A DNA stretch of 40,456 bases, taken from Rickettsiales bacterium (GTDB lineage: Bacteria > Pseudomonadota > Alphaproteobacteria > Rickettsiales > UBA1997). Position numbers and translations under genes: made by a program. Positions 14,769-23,530 of the stretch are shown here, one piece after another. The DNA lies in contig JAOFKK010000001.1 in assembly GCA_028040005.1 (NCBI GenBank), positions 1 to 40,456 of the forward strand. Direction: 5' to 3'. The notes below the pieces were generated by a model that had not been told where the DNA came from, did not search any database, and saw only the letters and a list, made by a program, of their open reading frames with translations. Each line of letters starts with the position of its first letter. Within the stretch, counting starts at the first letter, position 1.

Positions 14769-15975
14769 TCATCTTCTATCCCCATCCCCATTACTTAGTT
14801 TTGCCATATTTGTTATTGTAAATCCACCTGGTGTCACTGTGCGATTTCCTTGGGAAGGATTAGGACTAGGACTATTACTATTACTAGAACCGCTCCGTTT
14901 TGGACTTTGTTGTCTCCCGCTACTGTTTGCGCCTGGATGTCCTTCTGCTCGTTCATCACTTCTCCTACCCACAGTATGTGCTGGAGGCGCCAAATCACTT
15001 CCTTGTGCATCTAGTGAATTAGCTACATTACCTCCTTCAATACCAAGACCACCCTGTTGCGCCTTACCTCCTTTGTCAAGACGTTCTTTTTTTTCTATGT
15101 CGTCAAGACGTTTGTTGATTCTGTCTATGTCGTAAGATTCGTGAACTCCTTGTACTAACTCTATTGCTTTAGACTTACTTTTAAATACTGCATAAGTTGC
15201 ATCTGCTAATATATCGTCTTTTGTGGATTTAGAGGCGTTATCGTAGAACATACCGCCATATTGATTTGCAAATGACTGAAGTAATAGTCTTGTTATCTTC
15301 TCATTTGTACCATCCTTCTCATTATATTCCTTATATTCCTTGCAAACCGTAACCATCATATTAAAAAAATCATCCCTAGCTAGAGTTCTGGCGCGAGAAA
15401 GATGTTGAAAGACATAATAATATGTTTTTGCTTGTTGATCACGTCGATATTCTACTAACCTATCTACAAATTCATCTACATTATCTTCTGTAATAGTACT
15501 TTTTGTGACGGCGTTTTTTAACTGTGGTAAGTAACCTCCTGACCTTTGTAATGCTTTACTATCGTCTACTACTTTAGGTATATGTATTAATTCTTTATCT
15601 TCAGAAAGGGCTGCTAGTCTGAATACATCATCAATTTGTTCATCTTTATCAACACCTAAAACCTCAGAAGCTAATTCTGTAATTAAAATTGCCCGCTTTC
15701 GTAGCGTCTTTCCCGCTACTACTGCAATTTGAACTCCGTCTTTGAAGGCACCGCCGCTATCCTTGCCATTAGCAGCTCTATTTATTAAAACAACAATATC
15801 CTCCGGTCTTAATTCAGCTAGACTACTAAGGCCGTATTCCTTTAGATTTTCTGTTAATTTGTCTGATAATTGTTTTACATATTCTTTTAATTTCTCTTCA
15901 TTTTCTGCTGGAGCAGGTGGGACGACTTCACCCCCCCCAAACTGCCTTTGCTAACTTATCTATATCTAATGCCAT
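14769..15975 (-). CDS. Unrecognised ~401-residue protein, frame broken at a G8 tract (candidate phase-variable gene)
   Basis: An ATG at 15975 begins MALDIDKLAKAVWGG and stops at once after eight G (C8 at 15931-15938 on the plus strand). With one G fewer the frame continues VVPPAPAENEEKLKEY... without a stop to 14769; the total span minus one base is 402 codons. The long 3' portion has no good ATG until 15359 (MMVTVCKEY, 196 residues), in the middle of continuous coding-like sequence. So this is one gene whose reading frame depends on the length of the G run, or a recent frameshift. The product is soluble-looking, with a coiled-coil (ERLDDIEKK-like, ~290) and a Ser/Pro/Gly-rich C-terminal tail. 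No family recognised. Confidence 0.65.
15931..15938 (-). repeat. Homopolymeric G8 tract inside a coding region (candidate contingency site)
   Basis: Eight G on the coding (minus) strand, shortly after the start codon of the gene at 15975. Such a run is out of character for this AT-rich DNA. Seven or ten G restore a ~400-codon frame; eight stop after 15 codons. Confidence 0.75.
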
Positions 15976-16004
15976 AATATTTAAAATTTGTTAATATTTA
16001 TCCA

Positions 16005-16946
16005 TTATATCATATTTTTTAACCTAATGCAAGTTTTTATATTTACAAAATCATTAAAGCCGCTACCAGCAAATTTTTTTGCTTTATTAATATCATCTAT
16101 TTGTAAATAGGCGGTTAAAATTTTAAGCCTTTCTTGCAATAATTTTTGCTGTTTTTCTGACGTAAATTGTTCTAAAATTAAAGATTTGTCAATATCGACT
16201 TGATTAATATTATTATAATTATCCTCAAAAATTTTATAATATTTATCAATATTATTTTTATTTAATTTAAAAATTTCTTGCCATATTTTGGGGTTTGAAT
16301 TTTCTATCCTTAAGTGTTTTTTTAAAGATTGTGGTAAGTTATCTGGCCGCTTCTCCTTAAATTTAAAGCTAATATATTGCGGTAAATGAGAAATTAAGCA
16401 AAATATTTGATCATGATTATAAACATCTAAAATCTCAATTTGTGAGCCAATTTTTTGCCATAAATGGCTTATTTTGGCAATATTTTGTTGATTTTGACAA
16501 AATTTGGTAATTATTAATTTTTTTTGATCAAATAAATCAGGATCAGCATTTTCAATTCCCGAAGATTCCTTACCTGCAATTGGGTGGGTGGGAATAAAAT
16601 TATCTTTTTCATTAAAAATTTTAAAATATAAATTTTCAGGATATTGCTTGACTGAGCCAATATCAGTGATTAAAGCTTGATATTGACAATTTTTAATCTT
16701 TTGAAAAATATCTTCATAAGCAAAAAGTGGTGCGGCAATAATAATTAAATCATTTTTTGTTAAATTTTGGTCAAAATTAAATTTACCATCAATAATTTGA
16801 TTTTTTAACGCAAAATCCAATGATTTTTCACTGCGATTATGGGCTAAAATTTGTTTTGCTAATTTTTTTTGTTTAATTGCCATGGCAAGTGAACCACCAA
16901 TAAGACCAAGACCAATTATAATTATATTATTAAAAATTTGAGTCAT
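16005..16946 (-). CDS. Prephenate/arogenate dehydrogenase (TyrA family)
   Basis: TyrA-type enzymes oxidise and decarboxylate prephenate or arogenate with NAD(P), the committed step to tyrosine. The 313 residues begin with a Rossmann motif IIIIGLGLIGGSLAMAIK (GxGxxGxS), include ITDIGSVKQ and THPIAGKESSGIENADPDLF (the family substrate-binding His-Pro-Ile-Ala-Gly), and SHLPQYISF in the helical C-terminal domain. There is no fused chorismate mutase or ACT domain. It is an isolated gene with no other aromatic pathway genes in the window, which is unusual for a reduced genome. Confidence 0.85.
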   Translation of the reverse strand: MTQIFNNIIIIGLGLIGGSLAMAIKQKKLAKQILAHNRSEKSLDFALKNQIIDGKFNFDQNLTKNDLIIIAAPLFAYEDIFQKIKNCQYQALITDIGSVKQYPENLYFKIFNEKDNFIPTHPIAGKESSGIENADPDLFDQKKLIITKFCQNQQNIAKISHLWQKIGSQIEILDVYNHDQIFCLISHLPQYISFKFKEKRPDNLPQSLKKHLRIENSNPKIWQEIFKLNKNNIDKYYKIFEDNYNNINQVDIDKSLILEQFTSEKQQKLLQERLKILTAYLQIDDINKAKKFAGSGFNDFVNIKTCIRLKNMI

Positions 16947-16982
16947 ATTTAATAAAATTTAAAGAATATTTTGATATTTGCA

Positions 16983-17033
16983 AGACCTTTGCAATTGAAG
17001 TAGTTTGATCAGAAAATGCAATTGCAAAGGTCT
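16983..17033 (+). repeat. Palindromic intergenic repeat, copy 2
   Basis: Ends GACCTTTGCAATTG (16984-16997) and CAATTGCAAAGGTC (17019-17032) are exact inverted copies around a 21-base loop. The whole element aligns with the reverse complement of 4953-5007, including the loop (GAAG-GTTTGAT). It lies between the divergent tyrA-like gene and metE. Confidence 0.65.
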
Positions 17034-17082
17034 CATTTTGTAAGAAGGTATGATTAATAGCAATTAAATTCATCGAATATTC

Positions 17083-17110
17083 TTGTTTTTTTAATAAGGT
17101 AAAATAATAT
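17083..17110 (+). promoter_or_regulatory. Candidate sigma-70-type promoter of metE
   Basis: TTGTTT at 17083-17088 and TAATAT at 17105-17110 are 16 bases apart, giving a transcript start about 30 bases before the ATG at 17148. Plausible but weak in AT-rich DNA. Confidence 0.3.
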
Positions 17111-17147
17111 TGTCAAACTAGTTTATGAATTGAATATAATAATAAAA

Positions 17148-19460
17148 ATGGTAAAATCAGCAAATTTAGGTTTTTCAAGAGTTGGCTTGAATAGGGAATT
17201 AAAAAGAGCAGTTGAAAAATACTGGAAAAAAGCAATCACAGCGGATGAATTGCAAAATACTGCAAAAAATTTAAGAAAAACCCATTGGGAGTTACAAAAA
17301 GATGCGAATATTGATTATATTCCTTCTAATGATTTTTCTTTTTATGATCATATTCTTGATATGATTGCAACAGTTGGTGCTGTACCAAAAAGATATGAGC
17401 ATGAGGCTGGCAAAGATATTGATCTTGATTTATATTTTTCTATGGCTCGTGGTCGTCAAGATGGCACGAAGGATGTTGTAGCAATGGAAATGACCAAATG
17501 GTTTGACACAAATTATCATTATATTGTTCCTGAATTTACTAAAGATACCAAATTTCAATTTTCTTTTTCTAAAATTATTGATCAATATTTGGAAGCTAAA
17601 AATTTAGGTATTAATACTCGTCCTGTTATTATTGGCCCTGTTTCATTCCTTTTACTTGGTAAATCATATGATGGGGTGAATAAATTTGATCTTTTAGATG
17701 ATTTATTGGCTACTTATAAGCAAATTATTGATAAATTAGTTACTAATGGCGCTAATTGGATTCAAATTGATGAGCCATTTTTAGCTACAGCCAATTTAAC
17801 TGATGAGTTAAAAACAGCTTATAATAAAGCTTATGAATTTTTAGGTAACATTACTGATGCAAAATTATTAACTACAACTTATTTTTCTGACTTGAGAGAT
17901 AATCTTAAATTTGCCTTAGAATTGCCAGTTGCGGGATTACATTTTGATTTAACAAAATCAGAATTAGCGCTTGATAATATTTTACAATCTCTTCCTAAGG
18001 ATAAGGTTATTTCTTTGGGCTTGGTTAATGGTTGCAATATTTGGAAAGCTGACATTAAAAAACTAACAGCACAAATTAATAAAGCTAAAAAAGTAATAGA
18101 TTCCGATAGAATCATCATTGCTCCTTCTTGCTCATTACTTCATGTACCAGTTGATTTAGATGTTGAAGATAATTTACGCCCTGAGTTAAAATCTTGGTTA
18201 GCTTTTGGTAAACAAAAATTACATGAGGTTAGCTTATTAACCAAAATTGCTAATGAAGGTGAGGATAAATATTCTGCACAAATTGAAGAAAATTACAACG
18301 CTATTTCTTCAAGAGATGAATCAAAATTAATTCATAATATCGAAGTTAAGGAAAGACATAATAATTTTGACCTTAAAAATGCCGATAGAGATTCCGACTT
18401 TAATACAAGAAATAAAATTCAAAAAGAATATTATAATTTCCCACTTTTACCAACTACTACTATTGGTTCCTTCCCTCAAACTACTGAAGTTAGACAATAT
18501 CGTTCTAAATTCAAAAAAGGTGAAATTTCTGCCACTGAATATGAAAAATTCTTAGAAGATGCAACTAAACAAGCAATTAAATGGCAGGAAGATGTTGATA
18601 TTGATGTTTTAGTTCATGGTGAATATGAAAGAAATGACATGGTAGAATATTTTGGCGAACAATTAAATGGCTATGCTTTTACCAAAAATGGTTGGGTACA
18701 AAGCTATGGTTCGAGATGTGTTAAACCACCTGTTATTTTTGGTGATGTTTCAAGACCAGAACCAATGACTGTAAGATGGTCTGCCTTTGCTCAAAACTTA
18801 ACTAAAAAGAAGGTTAAAGCAATGTTAACTGGCCCTGTTACTATGTTAAAATGGTCTTTTGTTAGGGATGATCAGCCTGTTTCTGCCACTTGTAAACAAA
18901 TTTCTCTTGCTATTCGTGATGAGGTTCGTGATCTTGAAAAGGCTGGTATTGATATTATTCAAATTGATGAGCCTGCTTTTAGAGAAGCCATGCCACTTCG
19001 TGATGAAGATCATGCTTCTTACTTAAAATGGGCGGTTGATTGCTTTAAAATATCTTCTTCTGGCATTAAGGATAGTACGCAAATTCACACTCATATGTGT
19101 TATTCTGAATTTAATGATATTATTAACGCTATTGCCGATATGGATGCCGATGTTATATCGATTGAGACTTCAAGATCGGCAATGGAATTATTAGATGCTT
19201 TTGTTGAATTTAAATATCCTAATGAGGTTGGTCCAGGTGTTTATGATATTCATAGTCCTAGAATTCCAAAAACCCAAGAAATGGAGCATTTATTAGAAAA
19301 AGCTCTTGATGTTCTTGATAAAAATCAAATTTGGAGTAACCCAGATTGTGGTCTAAAAACTAGAAATTGGGAAGAGGTTAAACCAGCATTAGAAAATATG
19401 GTTAAAGCCACCAAAAATATCAGAAAAAAACTTAAAGATAAAGAAGCTGCCACTGCTTAA
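17148..19460 (+). CDS. metE: Cobalamin-independent methionine synthase MetE
   Basis: MetE transfers the methyl of 5-methyltetrahydropteroyltri-glutamate to homocysteine, using zinc and no cobalamin. I take the ATG at 17148 (MVKSANLGFSRVG, 770 residues) because the family starts with this LGFPRIG-like strand; a TTG 18 bases upstream adds an unlikely NIIIK. Both halves are present: the N-terminal barrel (LRKTHWELQKDA) and the catalytic C-terminal barrel with TIGSFPQTTEVR, HGEYERNDMVEYFGEQL, PVTMLKWS, the IDEPAFRE motif, zinc ligands in THMCYSEF and the last Cys in NPDCGLKTR. It is full length and appears intact; presence in an endosymbiont-like genome is notable. Confidence 0.95.
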   Translation: MVKSANLGFSRVGLNRELKRAVEKYWKKAITADELQNTAKNLRKTHWELQKDANIDYIPSNDFSFYDHILDMIATVGAVPKRYEHEAGKDIDLDLYFSMARGRQDGTKDVVAMEMTKWFDTNYHYIVPEFTKDTKFQFSFSKIIDQYLEAKNLGINTRPVIIGPVSFLLLGKSYDGVNKFDLLDDLLATYKQIIDKLVTNGANWIQIDEPFLATANLTDELKTAYNKAYEFLGNITDAKLLTTTYFSDLRDNLKFALELPVAGLHFDLTKSELALDNILQSLPKDKVISLGLVNGCNIWKADIKKLTAQINKAKKVIDSDRIIIAPSCSLLHVPVDLDVEDNLRPELKSWLAFGKQKLHEVSLLTKIANEGEDKYSAQIEENYNAISSRDESKLIHNIEVKERHNNFDLKNADRDSDFNTRNKIQKEYYNFPLLPTTTIGSFPQTTEVRQYRSKFKKGEISATEYEKFLEDATKQAIKWQEDVDIDVLVHGEYERNDMVEYFGEQLNGYAFTKNGWVQSYGSRCVKPPVIFGDVSRPEPMTVRWSAFAQNLTKKKVKAMLTGPVTMLKWSFVRDDQPVSATCKQISLAIRDEVRDLEKAGIDIIQIDEPAFREAMPLRDEDHASYLKWAVDCFKISSSGIKDSTQIHTHMCYSEFNDIINAIADMDADVISIETSRSAMELLDAFVEFKYPNEVGPGVYDIHSPRIPKTQEMEHLLEKALDVLDKNQIWSNPDCGLKTRNWEEVKPALENMVKATKNIRKKLKDKEAATA

Positions 19461-19468
19461 TAAATGCC

Positions 19469-19502
19469 ATAACTTCTAGATAAATATTTTTCTAGGAGTT
19501 AT
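19469..19502 (+). terminator. Hairpin after metE, likely terminator
   Basis: ATAACTTCTAGA (19469-19480) pairs with TCTAGGAGTTAT (19491-19502), 12 bp with one G-T pair, loop 10 bases. There is no long T-run, so termination efficiency is uncertain, but the position 9 bases after the stop is right. Confidence 0.5.
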
Positions 19503-19579
19503 ACTAAAATTCATCTATAATGCAGCATTTAAGCAAAATATTTTAATTTTGGTATTAATAATAGCTAAAGGAATCTAGA

Positions 19580-20188
19580 ATGTTTGCAAAATTATCTGGT
19601 AACATTGATCATATTTTTGAAGATGCAATAATACTCAATGTCAATTCAGTGGGATATAAAATATTCCTATCTAAAAAAAATCTGGAACAAATAAGAAGTT
19701 CCGACGTTAAATCCTATAATTTTTATATTGAAACCATTGTTCGTGAAGATTATATCCATCTTTATGGCTTTAATAATATTGAAGAGCAGAGTTTTTTTAA
19801 TATTTTATGCAAAATTAATGGTATAAGTAGTAAAATTGCTATCAAAATATTAGGATCAATATCAATTGATCAAATTATCAACTCTATCAATAGTGATGAT
19901 AAAACTGTGTTTACCAATATATCGGGCATTGGACCAAAATTAGCTTCTAAAATTTTAATTGATCTTAAGGATTCTATTAAAAAATTGGATTATAATAATG
20001 AAATTTCCAATAATAATTCAATACCAGATATTAAGAATAATAATCAAATTATTTCTGATGCAATTTCAGCTCTTGAAAATCTTGGATATAAACGAAATGC
20101 CATCTATAAAATAGCCATAGATCAAATTAAAAAAAATCCCGAAATTACCTTAGAAACATTAATTACAAATTGTCTTAGAGAATTATGA
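19580..20188 (+). CDS. ruvA: Holliday junction-binding protein RuvA
   Basis: RuvA tetramers bind the four-way junction and load RuvB. The 202 residues have the three usual domains: N-terminal OB fold (FAKLSGNIDHIFEDAIILNV, ending VREDYIHLYGF), two helix-hairpin-helix motifs (CKINGISSKIAIKIL and NISGIGPKLASKILIDLKD), then a linker and the flexible C-terminal domain III (ISDAISALENLGYKRNAI) that contacts RuvB. Intact. It forms an operon with an IMPase-family gene (ATGA overlap) and an RDD protein; ruvB is far away at 8171. Confidence 0.94.
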   Translation: MFAKLSGNIDHIFEDAIILNVNSVGYKIFLSKKNLEQIRSSDVKSYNFYIETIVREDYIHLYGFNNIEEQSFFNILCKINGISSKIAIKILGSISIDQIINSINSDDKTVFTNISGIGPKLASKILIDLKDSIKKLDYNNEISNNNSIPDIKNNNQIISDAISALENLGYKRNAIYKIAIDQIKKNPEITLETLITNCLREL

Positions 20189-20967
20189 TCAATCAAAATT
20201 TAATTAATTTTGCTCATGAATTAGCCGATATTTCAGGCGATATTGCCAAAAAATATTTTCGTACTAATTTTGACGAAGTTCAAAAAAGCGATAAATCACC
20301 AGTAACACAGGCTGACAAGCAAATTGAAATGCGACTTAGGGCTAAAATTCACAAAAAATTTCCAGATCATGGTATAATTGGTGAAGAATTTGCAAATGAA
20401 AATATTGACGCTGAATATAAATGGATAATTGACCCAATTGATGGCACTATATCTTTTGCCATTGGTAAACCAATTTTTGGAACATTAATTGCCCTTACCT
20501 TTCAAGATAAGCCAATTTTAGGAATTATCAATCAACCCGTTAATAATGAAAGATGGTGGGGTATTGAAAATGATAAAGCTTATTTTAATGACATAACTAT
20601 AAAAACAAAAAATTGCCAACAAATATCAGATGCAGTTTTTTGTACGCAATCACCTTTCTTTTTTGAAGGTCGAATTAAAGAAAGAATTGAAATGATCACC
20701 TGCCAAACTAAATATCAACATCAAGGTGGGGCAATATATTCTGGCGATTGTTATCATTTTGCTCTTTTGGCACATGGTTTTGTCGATATTATTATTGAAC
20801 ATGGTCTTAATAATTATGATTTTTTGGCATTAGTGCCAATCATTGAATCTGCTGGAGGCGTAATTACTAACTGGCAAGGTGAAAAACTCAATGTCAATTC
20901 TGACGGTAGAGTAATTGCCACTTCTAGCCAATATTTACATGAATTAACGATAAACTATTTACAATAA
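20185..20967 (+). CDS. Inositol-monophosphatase-family phosphatase (HisN/SuhB-like)
   Basis: A Mg-dependent sugar-phosphate or histidinol-phosphate phosphatase. Motifs: SPVTQADKQIE (motif around Asp), GIIGEEFA (metal Glu), WIIDPIDGTISFAIG (metal-binding DPxDGT), and YDFLALVPIIESAGG (usual C-terminal W/Y-D-x-A-A-motif). The region GDCYHFALLAHGFVDIIIEHGL followed by YDFLAL is like alphaproteobacterial HisN histidinol-phosphatases, but no histidine pathway genes are here, so substrate is uncertain. 260 residues is normal. Starts in an ATGA overlap with ruvA and is 2 bases from the RDD gene. Confidence 0.88.
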   Translation: MINQNLINFAHELADISGDIAKKYFRTNFDEVQKSDKSPVTQADKQIEMRLRAKIHKKFPDHGIIGEEFANENIDAEYKWIIDPIDGTISFAIGKPIFGTLIALTFQDKPILGIINQPVNNERWWGIENDKAYFNDITIKTKNCQQISDAVFCTQSPFFFEGRIKERIEMITCQTKYQHQGGAIYSGDCYHFALLAHGFVDIIIEHGLNNYDFLALVPIIESAGGVITNWQGEKLNVNSDGRVIATSSQYLHELTINYLQ

Positions 20968-20969
20968 TT

Positions 20970-21605
20970 ATGGATATTTTATTTAAAAAGATATTAGCTA
21001 ACACAATCGACTTATTCGCATCATTAATAGTAAGATTATTAGTTATATCAATAATTATAAGCCTATTTAGAGAATCTATATTAATATCGATAGAGGATTT
21101 TATGGCAAGCAATGAAGGTATTAAGGATCAAAAAGAAATTGCAATATTATTCTTAAAACATGATGTTTTTAAGATATTATTATCCTTAATAAGTATTTTT
21201 ATAGTTTCTGGATCAATATATAATATTTATTTTTACTCATCAACTTGGTGCGCCACTATTGGACAAAGATTAATGAGTATAGTTACAGTTAGGGAGGATG
21301 GGCAATATATTAACTTATCTCGATCTATTATATATTATATTACATCTGTCATACCATTTATTATAACATTATATTTTTTATTATTTCTTGTGGCTAATGG
21401 TGGTTTATATTTAAATAATGGTCTTTCTGGCATTTTAAATATATTTGGGGCTAATATTGTGAATATTATCATGTCTATAATGATGCTATTATGGGTTAAT
21501 CTACCATTTTTTATCAATAATAAAAAATCAATGGCTGATATTATCTGTAAAACTAAAGTTGAAATAGGCAAGACTGAAAGTAGATTTCCTAAAATAAGAA
21601 TTTAA
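20970..21605 (+). CDS. RDD-family integral membrane protein
   Basis: 211 residues with four probable membrane helices: ~12-36, ~68-90, ~122-150 and ~165-185. The pattern fits RDD-domain proteins: a first helix with N-x-x-D in place of the usual RxxD (ANTIDLFASLIV), a cytoplasmic TIGQRLMSIVTVREDGQYINLSR (typically GxTxGKRLLGLRVV-x-G) before the third helix, and a closing NKKSMADIICKTKV (typically xALHDxLAGTxVV). Function of most RDD proteins is unknown; some are Na+/H+ antiporter-like or have a transport role. Third gene of the ruvA operon. Confidence 0.75.
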   Translation: MDILFKKILANTIDLFASLIVRLLVISIIISLFRESILISIEDFMASNEGIKDQKEIAILFLKHDVFKILLSLISIFIVSGSIYNIYFYSSTWCATIGQRLMSIVTVREDGQYINLSRSIIYYITSVIPFIITLYFLLFLVANGGLYLNNGLSGILNIFGANIVNIIMSIMMLLWVNLPFFINNKKSMADIICKTKVEIGKTESRFPKIRI

Positions 21606-21617
21606 AGAGATTTTATA

Positions 21618-21647
21618 CCACTTCTTAACTTTAAAGTTGGGAAGTGG
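21618..21647. terminator. Bidirectional terminator hairpin between convergent genes
   Basis: CCACTTCTTAACTTT (21618-21632) and AAAGTTGGGAAGTGG (21633-21647) form a 15-bp stem with two T-G pairs and no mismatches. It lies between the RDD gene and the end of the minus-strand oxidoreductase-like gene, overlapping the last codons of the latter. No strong T-run on either side. Confidence 0.5.
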
Positions 21648-23139
21648 ATAAACTCCTTAAGGCAAAATTACCCTCATAATATCTTTTACTATTACCGCTA
21701 CCACCCTTGCCACTACTAATTATAATGTCATCACCTATTTTGGTAAATTTGGTGGAATTACAAGAATTAATTGCCCGACAACAAGCATAGCAAGATAAAA
21801 CTCCGATTAAGTCATTATCAAAAATTATCTCTAAATGTTTTAAAATGTTAAAAAAATAGCTATTTTTATATTTATCAGACCCAATATTTGCTCCAGCAGC
21901 AATTTTAAGCAAAATATAATCATTATTTTGAGCAATAAAACTTACATAAATATCATTAAGCAAAATTGCAGAGCTAATATTAAAAATATTATGAGATTTT
22001 ACGCTATTTCTAATAATTACAACCATCGAAAGACCGGTGGCAATTATATGATCTGGCAATTTAACCTTTTTAATACCCTTATCAAATTGATATTTTACCT
22101 TATATCCTAGTGATAAATGCAATTTATTGGCATAAATATATTTTTTATTATTAGTTACAATTCCTGCCAAATTATTGCCATCCATTAATATTTCTTTAAT
22201 TTCAGTATTTTCTTGCCAATCTACATTATTCTTTTTAGCAATTTTAGAATTAACATCATGAATATCATATCTTAAAACATTATCTTGATTAAAAAGAAAT
22301 ATATTCTCAATTAAGTGATTATTACCAAATATTTTATTGATTTTAGATTGCGATAATCTGTTATTGGAAATATTTTTATTATTTTGATTCTTTAAAATAA
22401 TTTCTATAGCACTCTTGGAATCAATTTTTAGGTTAACTTTATTGGTTTTTTCTAATCTTTGCTGGATTTTAAGTGATTCTTGAGATTTTTCTAAATCTAA
22501 ATCATAGCTGGTTTGTAATTGGCATAATTTTCTTACTTTTTGATAAAGCCAATTAAATTCATTTAAAAAATAGATTTTTAATAGCTTAAAATTACAAGAT
22601 AATTTTACATCAATTTTGGGATAGTTAATATTACAAAAATCATATTTTTTAGGAAATATAAATCTTAAAAAAGCATTTTTAAGCAATTTATGGCCTGCAA
22701 AATAATCATTAGCATAAAGGGCGGAGCTATTGCGACTATGAATTTGTTTGGTTGAATGATGGATATTAGATTCAAGATAATTCTTAGTTAAATATATTAA
22801 ATTATCAAATTTATTTTTAATTTCAGGGCTAGTGGCAGCTATTATAATTTGCTCTTCAGCGGCAGGTCCACCAGCTGCAATCATGATATTTTGATCTTTA
22901 TTTTGACAATAATCATCAAAAAATGAACTATTTTTGACATCCTTAAAAAGAACATTTGAATCAGAATCTTTAATATTTTCTATCTCAAATTGACAATAAT
23001 CATTGCCCAAAACATCTTTTGCAATATTAATAATATCTTCATTAGAAGTAAAAAAAGATTTAAATTCTGACGATATTAAATGATAATCACTAACTTCCTT
23101 GATATTGTTAATTATTTTTTGCTCCTTTTTATCACTCAT
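21631..23139 (-). CDS. Divergent FAD-dependent oxidoreductase-like protein
   Basis: 502 residues. The C-terminal half has the look of DAO-type flavoproteins: VDWQENTEIKEILMDGNNLAGIVTNNKKYIYANKLHLSLG (a phrase like GVVTxxGxIxAxxVVxAxG) and near the end DDIIISSGKGGSGNSKRYYEGN (like the xxGHGGxG of the family). The N-terminal GxGxxG is not typical: NIMIAAGGPAAEEQIIIAATS at ~82-101 is the nearest, and a long helical, Lys/Asn-rich region (~110-250) looks inserted. So it is either a highly diverged flavoenzyme or only similar in fold. No substrate can be named. Last gene of a five-gene minus-strand operon; its start overlaps the preceding lipoprotein gene by 8 bases. Confidence 0.5.
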   Translation of the reverse strand: MSDKKEQKIINNIKEVSDYHLISSEFKSFFTSNEDIINIAKDVLGNDYCQFEIENIKDSDSNVLFKDVKNSSFFDDYCQNKDQNIMIAAGGPAAEEQIIIAATSPEIKNKFDNLIYLTKNYLESNIHHSTKQIHSRNSSALYANDYFAGHKLLKNAFLRFIFPKKYDFCNINYPKIDVKLSCNFKLLKIYFLNEFNWLYQKVRKLCQLQTSYDLDLEKSQESLKIQQRLEKTNKVNLKIDSKSAIEIILKNQNNKNISNNRLSQSKINKIFGNNHLIENIFLFNQDNVLRYDIHDVNSKIAKKNNVDWQENTEIKEILMDGNNLAGIVTNNKKYIYANKLHLSLGYKVKYQFDKGIKKVKLPDHIIATGLSMVVIIRNSVKSHNIFNISSAILLNDIYVSFIAQNNDYILLKIAAGANIGSDKYKNSYFFNILKHLEIIFDNDLIGVLSCYACCRAINSCNSTKFTKIGDDIIISSGKGGSGNSKRYYEGNFALRSLSTSQL

Positions 23140-23503
23140 TTAAATATTGAGAAGATTGCATAGAACGATAATGATAACCCCCCTTATATTGTTGTTTTGG
23201 TAATTTTTCTAACTGTCTTATCGCCTTTTCATCATCATCCATAAATTTATATCTTTTTTTCATACCATAAGGATATGGAACATTATCTGGATATTTTTTG
23301 ATTGAATTTGGCGCTAAGGGCGTCTTAAAAGGCTTTGATGTTAATGGCCTGTCCATTTGCATCATTTGCTTTGGAAAATCTGGTGGCATCTTCATATTTT
23401 GCTGCTGCATTGCTGGCTTTTTTTGGCCAGTAGTTGGGTAGCTATATAGCTTCATACAGGAAGATATAAAGCAAATTATAATAATTAAAATAAGTTTTTT
23501 CAT
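23132..23503 (-). CDS. Small Met/Pro/Lys-rich lipoprotein
   Basis: I prefer the ATG at 23503 (MKKLILIIIICFISSCMK), which gives a compact signal with a lipobox (ISSC); an upstream ATG at 23527 adds eight residues (MIYFIKYH). The mature part, ~107 residues, is rich in Met, Gln, Pro and Lys (QQQNMKMPPDFPKQMMQM; ends HYRSMQSSQYLNE). It has no domain I recognise. The composition suggests a disordered surface or periplasmic peptide, possibly metal-binding given the methionines, but that is a guess. It overlaps the oxidoreductase-like gene by 8 bases and follows the transporter gene. Confidence 0.65.
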   Translation of the reverse strand: MKKLILIIIICFISSCMKLYSYPTTGQKKPAMQQQNMKMPPDFPKQMMQMDRPLTSKPFKTPLAPNSIKKYPDNVPYPYGMKKRYKFMDDDEKAIRQLEKLPKQQYKGGYHYRSMQSSQYLNE

Positions 23504-23530
23504 ATGATATTTAATAAAATATATCAAAAA

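Noticed and set aside
14839..15135. 98-codon plus-strand frame rich in Leu, Pro, Ser and Cys
   Set aside because: It is the antisense of the Ser/Pro/Gly-rich tail of the minus-strand gene; composition follows from that tail.
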